From Prototheca cutis (taxonomy: Eukaryota > Chlorophyta > Trebouxiophyceae > Chlorellales > Chlorellaceae): 64,000 bases of DNA. The notes beneath the pieces are model-generated. The model made no database searches. It worked only from the letters and a program-made list of their open reading frames with translations, and had not been told where the DNA came from. Made by a program: the position numbers and the translations under genes. The stretch spans positions 1,242,926-1,306,925 of the forward strand of contig BCIH01000004.1 of assembly GCA_002897115.2 (NCBI GenBank). Reading direction: 5' to 3'. Positions within the stretch are counted from its first letter, which is position 1. Each line of letters begins with the position of its first letter. Shown piece after piece: positions 35,809-47,717 of this stretch.

Positions 35809-37885
35809 TCAAAGTTCATCGTGCCATGAGGCAGAACCCAGGACCTTGTTCAGAGTGGCCTTGTCTGCCGCAGACAGCTTGGTGGGGAAGGCCACCTTGT
35901 ACATAACCCACAGATCGCCAAAGCCCCCCTGTGTTTCATTCATGGGGCGGGGGTGCAAGGTTGATCGGTTGTTCCTAGGAGCAGTGATGCAGGGCTGGCC
36001 TGCAGGTGCAACCGACTCTCACCAGCTAGTCAAACCAACAGGGTCAAATCAGCAGGGTCAAACCAGCAGGGTTAAACACAACACAGCCTCTGTCACACCA
36101 ACTCTTATGGAGCATCGCCGCTCTCTCAACTAAAGAAAACCATGGATCCTGCCACCATCGGAGCACCTTTTCGTGGATTGGCATGCCCTCGCCCTTGAAA
36201 GTCCGGGATTGGCCCGGTCGTGTGATGTCCTTGGACCCCACCTTGACCTTGTGTCCGTCCAGGTGTGTCAACTGCAGATTGGGTGATGTATCACCATGTA
36301 ATAATCGTGACAGCGGACTGGTCTAGACACAGACAACGACGCAGGCTGGCCCCAACTTTGAAGCGCTGCCTGCAATAATCCAGGGTTAAGAGCCCGCAAC
36401 GTACATCAGCCAACCCCCCACACTCTTCTCTTTTCCCGCACACACCTCCTTTTCAAAGCCAGTCAGGGCCTCAAGCAGCGTGATGGTGACATTGGTGAGC
36501 AGCCAGTCCCGCCGGCGTTCAAACACGGGGTGCGGCGCTGTCACCAGCCTGATGACCAAGTCGCCTGGGTCACCATCCACCAGCGGTTCGCCTGGTGTTT
36601 TTGCAAGGGAGGGCAAGGGCCAGCCGAGTTCTGCTTGGTTGGATTGTGATCTTTGCATGTTGGCTAGGTCATGTAACCCCTTCCCCCAAACCCCCCCCCC
36701 CCCCCCACACACACACCAGCCCAATGCACCTTGCTCAAAAAAGGTGATGTCATGCCAGTTGGCCATGCCCGGTTCCGCGTGCACCGTGATCTCCTCGGTC
36801 TCTCGCTCCACCTTGACGTTGGGGCACTCCTCGCACGACTGCGTCGTGTACTGCTGGTACATCCCCGGCCCCACTTGCCGCGTAACCACGCGCTGGCTGC
36901 AGTTGCACTTGCGCTTGCCGGCCGCGGGCTTCAGCACACCCTTGTCCCGCGTGATCTGTTGAGGGGAAGGGGTCATTTCCGCTCATGTCAAGTGGGCGAT
37001 GGGTGTAAAATGGCCCGGTTAGGACATGTCCCAAAACCGCCCAGCGTCAACTCTGCACTCACCGTGTATGTCTTGCCGAGGTACAGGTCTTCCAGGGTCA
37101 CTTCCATCTCCATCATCACCGTCTCACCCTTTGGCGTCTCGGGCTCCTCCTGCTGGCCCATGCCGCCAAAGCCAAAGTGGCCAAAAAACCTGTTGTGAGG
37201 TGGGGTGTTGTGCCATCAAGCAATGTGGTATGGCGGCTGCCAAGACTCATGCTCACCCCGCACACTACTCACTGCGAAAAAATATCTGCGCCGTGGTGCC
37301 CGCCACCGCCGGCACTGCCGCCCATCTGGTTCAGGCCCTCCTCGCCATATTGGTCGTAGACCTGACGTTTCCGGTCATCCGTGAGGACCTCGTAAGCTGC
37401 ACGGTGGTGCGGGGGGAAAGGCTGGTTTGAGCTGGCGACAGCATACTGCAGGGGCCTCAGACGAGCACACACCACCCGAGCCAAATCCCATGCCACCCTC
37501 AGGTGTTTGCGGGGCGCATATGCACCCCATGTGCAGCATGCACCTACCGTGGCTGATCTCCGCAAAGGTCTTGGCAGCGGCTTCTTTCTCCTGCTCACTG
37601 CCCTGCACTTTGTCGGGGTGGTACTGCAGGGCTAGCTTCCTGTAGGCCCGCTTGATGACAGCTGTGCTTGCCCCCCGGGAGACGTGCAAGAGATCGTAGT
37701 AGTCCTTTCTGCACGGTGGGCGGGGTGTCAGGCGCATGAGAGCGGGTTGAAAATACAAGTGGCGCATGTAATACCCAATATGGCTCCCAGGGCAAAGGCC
37801 CAGCTCCAATCCGACCAACGCACGAGGCGAGAGTGGCGGTGCACAGGAGGAGCACCGCCAGGCAGGCCAGAGCTGGTCTCGCCAT
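35809..37885 (-). CDS. ER-luminal J-domain co-chaperone, ERdj3/DNAJB11 type
   Basis: This protein partners with BiP in ER folding and quality control. Exon 1 from ATG 37885 encodes the signal peptide [20 protein letters not shown]. Exon 2 carries the J domain ([20 protein letters not shown], with HPD in QYHPDKVQG). Exon 3 gives [20 protein letters not shown] and a Gly-rich stretch. Exon 4 gives [10 protein letters not shown] and [17 protein letters not shown]. Exon 5 has Cys-containing segments [20 protein letters not shown] and [12 protein letters not shown]. Exon 6 gives [12 protein letters not shown] and [16 protein letters not shown]. Exon 7 is [20 protein letters not shown]. Exon 8, about 35929-35809, ends WHDEL followed by stop, an HDEL retention signal. 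Exon order and motifs match human DNAJB11 throughout. It is head to head with Asterix, another ER biogenesis gene. Confidence 0.95.
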
Positions 37886-38460
37886 GCCGCCACTGGGTCC
37901 ACGCCGCAGGATCTGTGCTCAAACGTGCGATCTGAAAGGACGTGATTTCAGCGGGCTATCGAACACCCCGGCGCCCTGGTGTTCCGCGCTCCTTGTGCCG
38001 AGGCCGGCGCTGCACCAGGAGGCACACTCTGCCGGAGCCACTCCAGATCCTTACAAGCTGGGCCCAGAGAGGCCTTTGCTGCTCAGAACGCTGATATCAG
38101 GTAATAAGAAGCTCGAATACTTGCCGTACTGTGCATGAATGTATCAGCACGAACCAGGTGGGGTGCGGCAATGCTAGAGACCGCCAGATCCGATCGGAGA
38201 ATTCTCCTCGCCCGGCGATTGCTGCGGAGCTGCCGACGTACTGGGGCACAAGTGCTGTGGGCAAGGCACAGTACTCCCCTATGGATTCCATGCTCCACTG
38301 AGTGTTTAAGGTAGTCGACAGAATCAGGAACCCGGTCAGGCCAAAGAAACCCTCCGACATCATTGCCAGTAGGCCCCGGGGACCCAAGACAGCACTGGGC
38401 GAAAGGCAAGGAGAGTGACGGGTGCATCGCTGCGAGAGCAGCTCCGACGTCATCGCAGCG
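37886..38460. promoter_or_regulatory. Divergent intergenic region, ERdj3 (-) and Asterix (+)
   Basis: 575 bases between two start codons on opposite strands, with no gene between. It presumably contains both promoters and 5' UTRs. I did not identify specific elements; no CCACG-type ER stress half-site was confirmed. Confidence 0.5.
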
Positions 38461-39229
38461 ATGCCGCTGCAGCCCAAGGTGATAATACCGTAAATCGTAT
38501 GGTTTTGATATCTTGCCTGGCTCTTCTGCCCCGTGTGAGGCGCACACAGGAACAGAGTGTCCACCTGCTCCCCACCCCATCTTGGAGGTCGCAGGTTGCG
38601 GGTGATCCGAGGCGGCCCCATGACGTTGTCAACTACAAGTTCAAGACCTCCAAGGAGGACGAGTTGCCAGACGTGTACCTCATGGCGGCCCTCTTCCTGG
38701 GCATGGGGGCCATCCTCCTCAAGGTGCGATGGTGGGGGTGATGTTCGCAGGCAGAGGGTTTCGCACCCATCCACCGTGGCCACTGCTCACCAGCGTGTCT
38801 CTGCTCTCGTGCAATTGGTGCAGCAAAAACTGGTTGCATGGGGGGCAGTCCTTTGCGTCCTGTGTGCCCTGTCCAACTATGGCCCCAAGACAGACGTGAA
38901 GCAGATGCTTAGGTGGGCTTGGGAGTCTGGGGGGGTGTTGTGGGGTGTCTGAACTAGCAGATCCGCACTGGAGAGCCGGAAATGGGGCTCCGATGCACTA
39001 CTCTGAGAGCCTGCTATGAATGCTGGATATCCAGGGCACAGGCGCGGGTGCCCTGCCGTTCGGCTGAAGGTCGGTTTCTGTCGTGTCTGTCATCTCGCCG
39101 TGGTTTCTCTCCATCTACATCCCTCTGGAAAACTCTCCACGACACCACAGTTCGGGAGTCTTCGCTTTGTTTGGTCTCGGCACATTCTACTTGGTGCCTG
39201 CACAGCAACGGCTATCGACCGCAGCCTGA
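38461..39229 (+). CDS. Asterix, PAT complex subunit (WDR83OS family)
   Basis: Asterix is the intramembrane chaperone subunit of the ER PAT complex, which protects transmembrane segments during membrane-protein biogenesis. Exons 38461-38478, 38595-38723, 38824-38912 and 39070-39229 join in frame to 131 residues. The protein begins MPLQPKVAGDPRRPHDVVNY, matching the family's N-terminal DPRRP. Conserved features follow: LPDVYLMAALFLGMGAILLK, then KLVAWGAVLCVLCALSNYG, then TDVKQML. Three hydrophobic segments are expected; the third (VVSVISPWFLSIYI) is less family-like, so exon 4 is the least certain. The family is about 106 residues, so the tail here is longer. The first exon is only 18 bases. 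Confidence 0.78.
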
Positions 39230-39735
39230 GTGCCCTTCAACTGGCTTGGAATTCTGCATGACTCGGTCGCTGCAGAAAGAAAAACCTCGTAGCTTTGGCA
39301 AGAGGAGGTGTAGCAATCGTGAGCTTCACACGGACGACGGCACAGGGGTTCAGGGGACAGCGGTTGTGCGAGACGGGGCGGAGGGGGCAGCCTCCCCATG
39401 GACGGTGTGAGGCTGGGAGAGGACGAGTGTTCATTTTGGGGGCTCGAGGGGGCCCTCACGGAGCAGGCAGGTCCCCGAAGCTCAGGTTCCACACAGCCCC
39501 TGTGCCCACGGCAACATAGTACGACACAAGGACACACACACACACATAATCAGGCGGGACTGGGAAACGCTGTTTTATTTGGGTTCCATAGGGAGCAGTC
39601 ATCCATCGAGCACAGGGCAAGGAGAAGGAGGAGGAAGGGGGGACCAAGAAGCGAGGGTGGAGGGCGTTGGTCCACCATTGCCAGGCAGGGCCCATCCACC
39701 CGGGGCCCATAAGACCAACTCCACACCACATGGAA
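39230..39735. other. Intergenic between convergent genes, about 0.5 kb
   Basis: It separates the 3' ends of Asterix and the hypothetical minus-strand gene. A short (AC)n tract lies at 39534-39546. No gene supported. Confidence 0.4.
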
Positions 39736-40666
39736 TCATGCGTAAAAGGTAGCAGTAGAGAATGGAGCATGCTTGTGGTTGCCCGCTCGAGCAGACTGCG
39801 TCTGGAGGGACGCCCAGCGCTTGAAGTGGAGCCAGCCAGGCCGCAGCACGGCTGGGATGCAGTCCTCGTGCAGCTGAAACTCTCGCTGTCCATCGGCTGC
39901 CGCGTGACGCTGGATCCCCCGACCATCCAGCGAGCTCGTTGCAAGATATTTGTGCAGCGCGGGCGCCCAGGGCAGCACGACGTGCCCGGACAGGAGCGTC
40001 ACCAGCGTGGCATGGATGGAAGCCAGGGAGCCCCGCTGCCCCGGAAGCTGACTCAGCGCATAGCAGCACAGCATCCAGATGGGTGCATCGTAGAGACCCG
40101 CATCCTCACCCGTGCCGGCGGGCAGCCGGGGCGACAGCGAGTGCAGCGGCGCCTGGCTGCACCCCGCAGCATCCCCACGCGGCGGCTCAAGATCCTGCAC
40201 AGGGGAAGGAAAAGGATGGATTGGATGCATTGGCAGGAAATAGTCGCAGGCTGCCAAAATGGGCGGGCCAGAGGGTTGACCAGGCGATGGGTGTTGCAAA
40301 GGGGAGGAATGGGCCGTGGGCTCATCAGTGCCCAGCAGCTTGGTGAAGTCACTCAGGAAAACAAAAACATGCTGAAAGTGTGTGAAGAGGGTGAAAGATT
40401 CGAGGGAAAGGTTGCATGTGTGTGTGTGTGGGGGGGGGGGGTGTTCGCTGAACACCACCAGAACACCCAAAGGTCGGAGCTGCTTGGGGCGGCCCAATAA
40501 CAGTCACTGCCCAGAATCTGGACATCGTCGAGACCTGGACCCAGGGGTCTCGCAAATCCCGCAAACCCCGTGAGGGACCTCGTCACAGCACGCAACAACG
40601 ACCCATATTCTTCCAAGTCTATCGAAGGGCAACTGAAGCGGCAGGATCGAGCCCAAAAGGTTCCCA
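39736..40666 (-). CDS. Hypothetical protein, at least two exons
   Basis: Not recognised. The last exon, about 40350-39736, begins after a TTTCAG acceptor and reads SDFTKLLGTDEPTAHSSPLQ. Downstream it has IWMLCCYALSQLPGQRGSLA, TLVTLLSGHVVLPWAPALHK and a basic C-terminus ending STATFYA. An upstream exon near 40640-40515 (SIDLEEYGSLLRAVTRSLTG and LGPGLDDVQILG) appears to splice to it across an intron. On the coding strand that intron has a C run and (CA)n before the acceptor, as in other introns here. The start (MGTFWARSCRFS at about 40666) is a guess, and more upstream exons are possible. Internal helices suggest a soluble helical protein. Confidence 0.45.
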
Positions 40667-42236
40667 TCGCCTCCCACGGGCGGGCGTGAACGGTCGCGGC
40701 GTGACGAGAGAACGGGAAACCCTCATAATGTTTACAGGGGGGGACCCCTGAGGAAGCGAGGGGCATGAGCGCCAGGGAGGGCCTCCGGCCCTCCCTCGAG
40801 CCATCGACATCAACCTTACACCATTCCCAGAAAGTGGGCGGTGCCTAGCATGCAAGGGAGCCCAGAGTAGGGCGGGGCAAGACCAGAACCCTGTCACCCC
40901 ACGCGCCTGGCATGGAGACGGGGGGGAGGACGGGCAAACCTCCTCTGCGCCTTCCTCCTGCCCTACATCCCGTCCAGCTGATAGCCTCCATTCCATAACA
41001 TTGCAGGGAGTTACTGCGCTGTTCGCCAGCAGCAGTTTCCGTCGGTCCTGGGCATGCGAGAACCCATCGCAAAACTGTCGGGAACCCATGCAGGCGTCGC
41101 CATGTGCCGACCTGCAACCCAGATTCATTGTCGTGCAAAAAATAATAATACATGAAAATGGGTTGAAGATGAGCGTGCTCCCTTGACGTTGCCTTTTGCA
41201 GGGAGCCCCAATCATCCGGGCGGAATACTGGGAGGCTTCAGCAGGGGTACTCACAGGGCCGGCCGAGGATCGATCCAGGCCCGGCATTGCAGCGGCGGAA
41301 TTCACCGCGACGAGCCCAGCTACGGCGTCATGCGGTGGACTTACGCATAAACAACCCCCCTCTACGACCATATAATGACTTTGTATGTACGTTATCGCGG
41401 GTCCATGACGGCCTTGACAGGGCGAGGTGGGATCCGTCCCGAGCGCCGTCCGTATTCCACGCTGGGTTGGTACGAACCAACAGCGCGTGACAAGATCGCC
41501 CCGGACACGGGCCAAGAGCCCCTCTCGTGCTGGACCATAAGACTGTCCAATCTCTGGCGCCGACAATCGCGAAATTTTCATGAACGCACACATTCAGCAT
41601 TCATTCATTGCCCTGCGCGCTGGTCGTCAGACGGTCCACGGCCTCTCCAACCTTTGTGCCGCCATGGCCCATGGTGACGAAGTGGTGTGGTTGAGCGTGG
41701 ACGGCGCTAACGGGGGTTTCCTCAAGGATGGTCGGCCGATCAGGGCCCCCATGAACAATGGCTCGGTATATCACAGACGTTTCATGCAACAAAACTGCAG
41801 CCGTGTTTGAGAACGCAGAGGGGAGTGGGTTTTTCTCGAGGTCGGCCAGGCTGAAAGTGCAGCCGCCGGGCGCTCGGCAACGCAGACGCAATTCTCGTAC
41901 GGCGCAACCAAACTCTTCAGTGATGAATCTTGGGTACGCATCGGCCACGCGCGCTCATCCACGCGGCAGGGCATCAAAACACAAGCGGGGGGGCCGCATT
42001 TGTCCCCGGGCAAGGGTGGGTGGCAAGGACCAGGGAAGAACCCCCATGGGACCCTGGGCCCGTGACCCAGGGCAAGTATGGCGGCCCGCCAATGGAAAGG
42101 GTAGAAACGCAAACAGCAAGCTGGTCGCCATCAATGCAGAGACGGAGTGTCGTCCCCGCCGGTACATTTTTCATAATAGAGAGTGCCGACTGCAGCAGTC
42201 GTCTCTCGGCGCGTCGCGCCGCCAATCACCAATCGC
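40667..42236. other. Intergenic, about 1.6 kb
   Basis: Two minus-strand frames stand out: 41593-40619 (324 codons) and 41948-41601, which has ITEEFGCAVRELRLR. Neither shows a domain, a splice-consistent neighbour or a convincing start, so neither is called. Base composition is less GC-rich than in the flanking genes. Confidence 0.35.
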
Positions 42237-45196
42237 TCACCACTGGTACTTTGCCTCAACCAGGACATCCTCATACTGCTGCGCAGCATGGTCCCAGCTC
42301 AAATCCTGTGCCATGGCCCGCAACTGGATTTTCCTGCAGACATCATGGGTGGCTTTTCTTAATATGTGATGGGGGAGGGAGGATGTTCACACCGCCCGTG
42401 GCAGTGCAAGAACAAGAAGACCGGCACGGCCCACCCCACAACACCCCACTGCAAAAAACAAACACACTTGAAGCTCTCGGGGTATTCGCGGTAGGTGTAG
42501 AGCGCGTCGCCCACGGCGTTGCGCATGGCCCCCGCGTCCGACCACTCGAACACAAAACCTGTCCCGCCATCGTTGAAGGGGTCGTACGCCTGCACCGTGT
42601 CACGCAGCCCGCCCACCGCGTGCACTACGGGCACGGTGCCGTAGGCCATGGCGTAGAGCTGGTTCAGACCACAGGGCTCAAAGCGCGAGGGCATGAGCAG
42701 GATGTCGGCGCCCGCCGTGATGCGGTGCGCCATGGCTGCCGAAAAGCCCACCCATCCGCGGCACTGGTCCTGGTGCCACGACTCCATCTCCCTGTACGGA
42801 GGTTTTTTTATCACTTCATGTGTTTGGCCTTCCTCCATGTGTGCATGCTTGTGCCTGGCATGTGCAAATGTGCGGGGAACACTCAAGCACTCACCCCAAG
42901 AAACATCCAAACAGACCTGAGCGAGTTTTCGAGGTCTTCGCGGCCCGAGCCAAGCATCACGAGCTGGACGCCTTCGGACATGAGCCAGTCGTAGTTGTCA
43001 CGGATCAGGTCCACACCCTTTTGGTAGTCCAGCCGGCCGATGAAACCCAGCAACGGCCGCCGCGGGTCCACAGGCAGGCCCAGCTCCTGAGAAGTTGGAG
43101 GGGAGGGATGGGCAGATGATGGTGAGGGGTTGTCTCTGGCATGCATGGATGCACACATGCATGCAGGGCGGTGCTTCTCCCCCTGCAAATGGAGCATCAG
43201 CAGCTCCTTCTGCATCGCACTTCCCAACAAAACCCGGCCGCCGACATGGACCATGCCAAAACCGAAACAAAATCCAGAGCATCGGTACCTTTTGCAGGGC
43301 GGCCTTGCACGCGGCTTTGCCTTCCAGAGAATGCTCGTCGTACTGCTGGTAGCCGTCGGAAGTCAGAAACGTGTCAACGCGGGGATTCCACTCCCGCGGG
43401 TCGATGCCGTTGACGACGCCCGTCAGTTTCCAGGCGCAGTCGCGAAATACGGCGTCGAGTCCCCAGCCGCCTTCCTGGGTCTGGCACTCCCACGCGTACC
43501 CGCGCGAGACGGCCACGAGCCGGTGTGCGGCTTCGACCCCCGCCTTCATCACGTTCATGTGCTCGCCGCCCAACGGGTCGTCCAGCCAGAAGCTGGCCGT
43601 GTAGGCGTCGGGAATCTCCAGCAGGCTCAAGTCCGCCAGGGGTCCCCGGCCCTGGTGCGCGACGTTGTGCAGGACAAGCACGCTGCGCGCGTACGTCAGC
43701 TGGCCGTAGTCGCGGTAATGCGCCTGGAGGTACACGGGCAGCAGCGACGCGTGCCAGTCGTTGGCGATGAAAACCAGGTTTTCGTCGCCGTAGGCCACGC
43801 CGCCGCAGGGCACGTGCCACGGCATCTCCAGCGCCGCCTTGCACAGCAGCGCGCAGCGGAAGAGCACGTCGGTGCGGGAACCGCCGTAGATGTCGCCCGA
43901 AAAAGAGTGGAACGCCGGGTGGTCCACAAACAAAAAGTCCACGCCGTCCTGGAAAGCATGGAAAAAGCCAACCTCCTGCTCCTGGTTGAACACACGGACA
44001 CGGATGCGCACGCCCGTCTCCCACGCGTCGGGGTACTCGCCGTAGCGAGGGGCAACCACCGCGGTCCGATGGCCCCTAGCCGCCAGCGCCTTGGGCAGCG
44101 CGTGCATCACGTCACCCAGACCGCCCGTCTTGCTCCAAGGGGCGCACTCCGCGCCAACCATGACAACGTTCATTGCGTTAGGATTGGGCTCCCGCGCGGG
44201 AAGGGCAGGTGCCGAGGGGGCCTCGGTCGCCGACGACTCCAAAACCGCCTGGGCAGGAGGCGGTAGAGGTTGTGCCATGGGCGCGGGGGCAGGCACTGGC
44301 GTCGGTTCAGCGTGAGTGGACGGCCGCGGTGGCGCCGCAATGCCGGCACTGGCTACCGACCGCAGCCCCGCTGCGCGAGCTCCCGACGGCGGGGGGGGAC
44401 GCACCGCCGAGGGGGCCGGTGGAGACGACGGACCTGGAGACGAGGAGGCAGCAGGGGACGAGGAGGCAGCAGGGGACGACGCAGCAGCAGAACGCGCGCC
44501 GTTGCCAGAGCGAGGGGCCGCAGCAGATGTGCCGGAAGGGCCGCCGGCCTGCCGCGCCCGTCGAGCGCTCTGCTCCCGCTTCCGAGCCTCCAGCTGCAAA
44601 GGAGGAATCATATCATGGCATGTCGTATTCCAGAGATAAATACTGTGCTGACGCTCCCGTACAATAAATCCGGAGCAGCAATCAACCGGTCAGTCCCCCT
44701 TGATACCCAGCACACACCAACCTTGGCCAACAGATCTTCGTGCTCCTTCCAGAGGTCATCGCTGTCCGCCGAGGGATAGGACTTGCCAGGCTGGTTTGCT
44801 GCAGCCGGTCTGGGTCCTCGGACGGCAGTGAACGCTGCAAGGTTTGGGGTGTGGGCCGGGGTGGGGTTGCGTCAGGAGGGGTGGACCGCAGGCCTGGACC
44901 ACATGCTTGGGCCCATGGTTCCACTGACTTGCCCGACGTGCTCGACGGTTCCCCCAATTCAGCCGGGCAACCGGAGATCAGGGGGTCCACGAGTCACACA
45001 TTGCCTGCCCCAAGACCCTCCACGGGGCAATCATCACACATCAACACGATGGTAGAGCAATGGGGGTGTCACAACAAGCGCTGACTCGAGAGAGCTCACC
45101 CTTGGTGCGGCGGTGGTGTCGGGACTTCACAGTCGAAACTGCAAACCCTGACTGGCAGCTGCTGGCCTGCGCATGCAGGTCCAAAAACGTCGCCAT
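42237..45196 (-). CDS. Soluble starch synthase II, plastid-targeted
   Basis: This GT5 enzyme elongates amylopectin chains from ADP-glucose in the plastid stroma. Exon 1 (ATG 45196 to about 45101) encodes a transit-like peptide, [21 protein letters not shown] second exon near 44840-44722 gives [15 protein letters not shown]. Exon 3, about 44595-43294, has a low-complexity Ala/Ser/Pro region, then [20 protein letters not shown] with the ADP-glucose-binding KTGGL. It continues with [12 protein letters not shown] and [13 protein letters not shown]. Later exons give [17 protein letters not shown] (about 43087-42915), then [19 protein letters not shown] and GGLRDTV (about 42787-42467). The last, about 42335-42237, ends [21 protein letters not shown]. 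That ending is typical of plant SSII rather than SSI, SSIII or GBSS. It is head to head with a BASS transporter gene. Confidence 0.94.
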
Positions 45197-45568
45197 GCCG
45201 CAATGAATGACTTGTTCCAATGGCGAGAACCCGTCGGAGCTCACACGGCTCGGGAGCCCACTGGCTGGCTCGCTCGCCTGATGCCCTCGACAGCACCGCG
45301 AAGCGCTTGATTAGGCCGTGATATACGCTGTAGAGTTTCAATGCAGTTCAATAAAAGATTGAGCGCCTGAATCGCGACAACGGTTTTCGCGCATTCGGCA
45401 GCCCCCGTCATGTGCGCCAGCCCACGCCGTTGAACTTGCCGGGGCTCCTTATGGGAGCACTTGGGGTTGCCCGGGGCCCCGACAGCGCTCCACTGGTTGC
45501 AGCCCACGCAATCAACCGAAGCTTCACCACAATTTCGGTGAAAGCCTCAAATCGGAATTACACGTCCG
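45197..45568. promoter_or_regulatory. Divergent intergenic region, starch synthase II (-) and BASS transporter (+)
   Basis: 372 bases between opposite-strand starts, presumably a shared promoter region. I could not identify individual elements. Confidence 0.45.
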
Positions 45569-46787
45569 ATGCAGCTGGGTTACAGGGGATTTGAAGGGCC
45601 TCGGGCCCCCGGGGCGATGCAGCAATGTCGGGGCCCAGCGCTGATCTCGGCGCCTCTCGCGATCGGAACCCCAAGCTGGGCATGCAGGCATGGAAGTCGA
45701 CGACTTGTCTTCCAATCACGACTCAGCCATGCTGTGCCGGGCCGGAATCAGGCAGGAGCTCGGGAGCTCGACGGGAGGGCCCGGCTGCATGGTTCGTGCA
45801 GTCTTGGGCAGCTTGGCTCCAGACCCGGCCTCCTGGTGCCCCGGGCCAGCTCCTTCGATGCCGACAGCCCCCAAGCATCCCATAGCAGTGCCGTGCTGCA
45901 GGTCATCAACGCCTGCATCAATGCCTTCCCCCTGTTTGTGGTGGGTGCGGCGGTGCTGGGTGCAAGCAGGCCCGCCGCCTTTGACTGGTTCCAGGCCCGA
46001 TACACGACGACTGCCCTCGCAGTGTGTGTGTGTGTGGGGGGGGGGGGGCTGACTGTGTGTGTGTGTGGGGGGGGGGGGTGGGTTTGTGTGTGTGTGTGGG
46101 GGGGGGGGGNNNNNNNNNNNNNNNNNNNNNNNNNNNNNNNNNNNNNNNNNNNNNNNNNNNNNNNNNNNNNGTCACTGACGGTTACGTCATGACCCACAGG
46201 AACTTCGGGACGTGCTCATGAAGCCGCGGCAAATCTTGCTAGGCTTTTTACTCCAGTATACCATAATGCCTGGCAGTGCCTTTATCGTGTCGCGGCTGGC
46301 ACGGCTGCCGCTGGATTACGTCGTCGGGCTCTGCTTGGTAGGCTGCTCACCCGGTGGCACCGCCTCTAACGTGGTCACCTTTCTGGCTGGGGCCGACGTG
46401 ACGCTGAGCGTGGCCATGACCGCGGCCAGCACGCTTGGCGCGGTGCTGGCCACACCGACACTGACGCAGGTCACGCTGGGCACGCTCGTCCTTGTCGACG
46501 GCGCCGCGCTGCTGGCCTCCACGCTCCAAGTTGTCGTGGGACCCGTGCTGCTGGGCGCCGCCGTCAACTCCCTCTTCCCAGCTGCCGTCGCTGCAGCCGC
46601 GCCCTTTGCAGCGCTGTCCGCCGTGATTACTGTGGCGTTGATATGCGGCCGCGTCATCGCCGTCAATGCGGCCGCTGTTCGGGCCGCGGGGCCGGCACTT
46701 TTCGGCGCCATCTGTGCCCTCCACGCATGTAAGCCGGGAAGGGGGGGGTTGTTCGGGAGACTGGCTGGTACCCCCATGACATGAAAG

Positions 46788-46846
<59 letters not shown>

Positions 46847-47107
46847 CCCGCCCACCCCCCACCGATTTCACCAGTGGGCTTCTTCTTTGGTTACACGCTG
46901 AGCCGGCTGGCGGGCGCGCCGGAGCGTGCAGCCCGGACAAACAGCATCGAAGTGGGGATGCAGAACAGCGCGTTGGGTGCGGTGCTTGCCACCGCCCACT
47001 TCCCGGCGCACCCGCTGGCGGCAGTTCCGTGCGCCATCTCGGCCTGCGTCCACTCTGTCATGGGTTCGTTGCTCGCTGCGTTCTGGAGATTCAAGCCCGC
47101 AAAGTAG
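45569..47107 (+). CDS. BASS-family (bile acid:sodium symporter-like) transporter
   Basis: BASS proteins in plants and algae are mostly plastid-envelope carriers of organic anions such as pyruvate. From ATG 45569 a long Arg/Ser/Ala-rich N-terminus (a likely transit peptide) precedes membrane helices: VINACINAFPLFVVGAAVLG, then, after the intron holding the N gap, ILLGFLLQYTIMPGSAFIVS. The family signature follows: GLCLVGCSPGGTASNVVTFL. Exon 2 runs from about 46200 to 46729. Exon 3, about 46876-47107, gives EVGMQNSALGAVLATAHF, the second conserved motif. About nine hydrophobic segments are visible. An alternative start is ATG 45617 (MQQCRGPALISAP). Substrate is not predictable from sequence. 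The gap is intronic, so the coding sequence looks complete. Confidence 0.9.
46036..46109 (+). repeat. Repeated (GT)n-G(n) blocks in BASS intron
   Basis: Three successive blocks of GTGTGT followed by ten or more G lead directly into the N gap. This probably explains the sequencing failure. Confidence 0.85.
46110..46170. other. Assembly gap, 61 N
   Basis: Sixty-one unknown bases in the first intron of the BASS transporter gene. True length is unknown. Confidence 1.
46788..46844 (+). repeat. Poly-C run, about 57 bases
   Basis: An uninterrupted C run in the second intron of the BASS gene, just upstream of the acceptor. Its length may be an assembly artefact. Confidence 0.9.
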
Positions 47108-47610
47108 TTGGTAGAATTTATGGAGCATGGTGCGTAGTTCGTGAGGTGGGAAGCCGCTGTGATGCAGCGATACGACCCCGCCGGGCCCCACGCCAGCACT
47201 GACAATACTCTGTCTGCTCTTTGTCCGTTGCTGTCCCGGGAACTGCACATCATCACTAGCCGGCCCCGTGATCCCTGCATCTCTCGAATTTTGCCAGGAG
47301 CTGCACCAGTTGTCTTTGCCACTATTTCCTCTTTTCTCCGCGCACCATGCACACACACGCCCTGGGTTAGGTTTGGCACTCTCGTTGGCATAGGTTCGTT
47401 CATTTCATTGGCATGCTGCATCATTCGCTGGCGTGTAATGACAGGGTCTGTTCATGACTAGTGTAGCATGCTGTGACGGAACAAAACAAGTCGGTGGGCT
47501 CTGCGTGGATGACCCGGTGCCGACTTCAGCAGTCCTCCCAGGGCGCGACCTAAAGGCACGCTCAATTGCGGGGTGGGGTACGATTCCAGACAAACTGGGG
47601 CGCACCACAC
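47108..47610. other. Intergenic, about 0.5 kb
   Basis: It lies between the BASS transporter stop and the left edge of repeat copy B. No gene recognised. Confidence 0.4.
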
Positions 47611-47717
47611 AAGAGATCCTCGAGGGTTATCCAGAAACAAACTGGCCTCACAGCACGCGTTCAATGGTACTGTTCCGCTGACCAGGGCCTGCGGAGTATC
47701 TTGGTGATGAAATCATA

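Noticed and set aside
40619..41593. Minus-strand open frame of 324 codons
   Set aside because: No domain, no codon-level pattern, Met- and Cys-rich composition unlike neighbours, and it overlaps a more convincing exon of the hypothetical gene in another frame. Probably a chance opening in GC-rich DNA.
41601..41948. Minus-strand frame of 115 codons downstream of starch synthase II
   Set aside because: It reads somewhat like protein (ITEEFGCAVRELRLR) but has no family, no splice partner and no clear start context.
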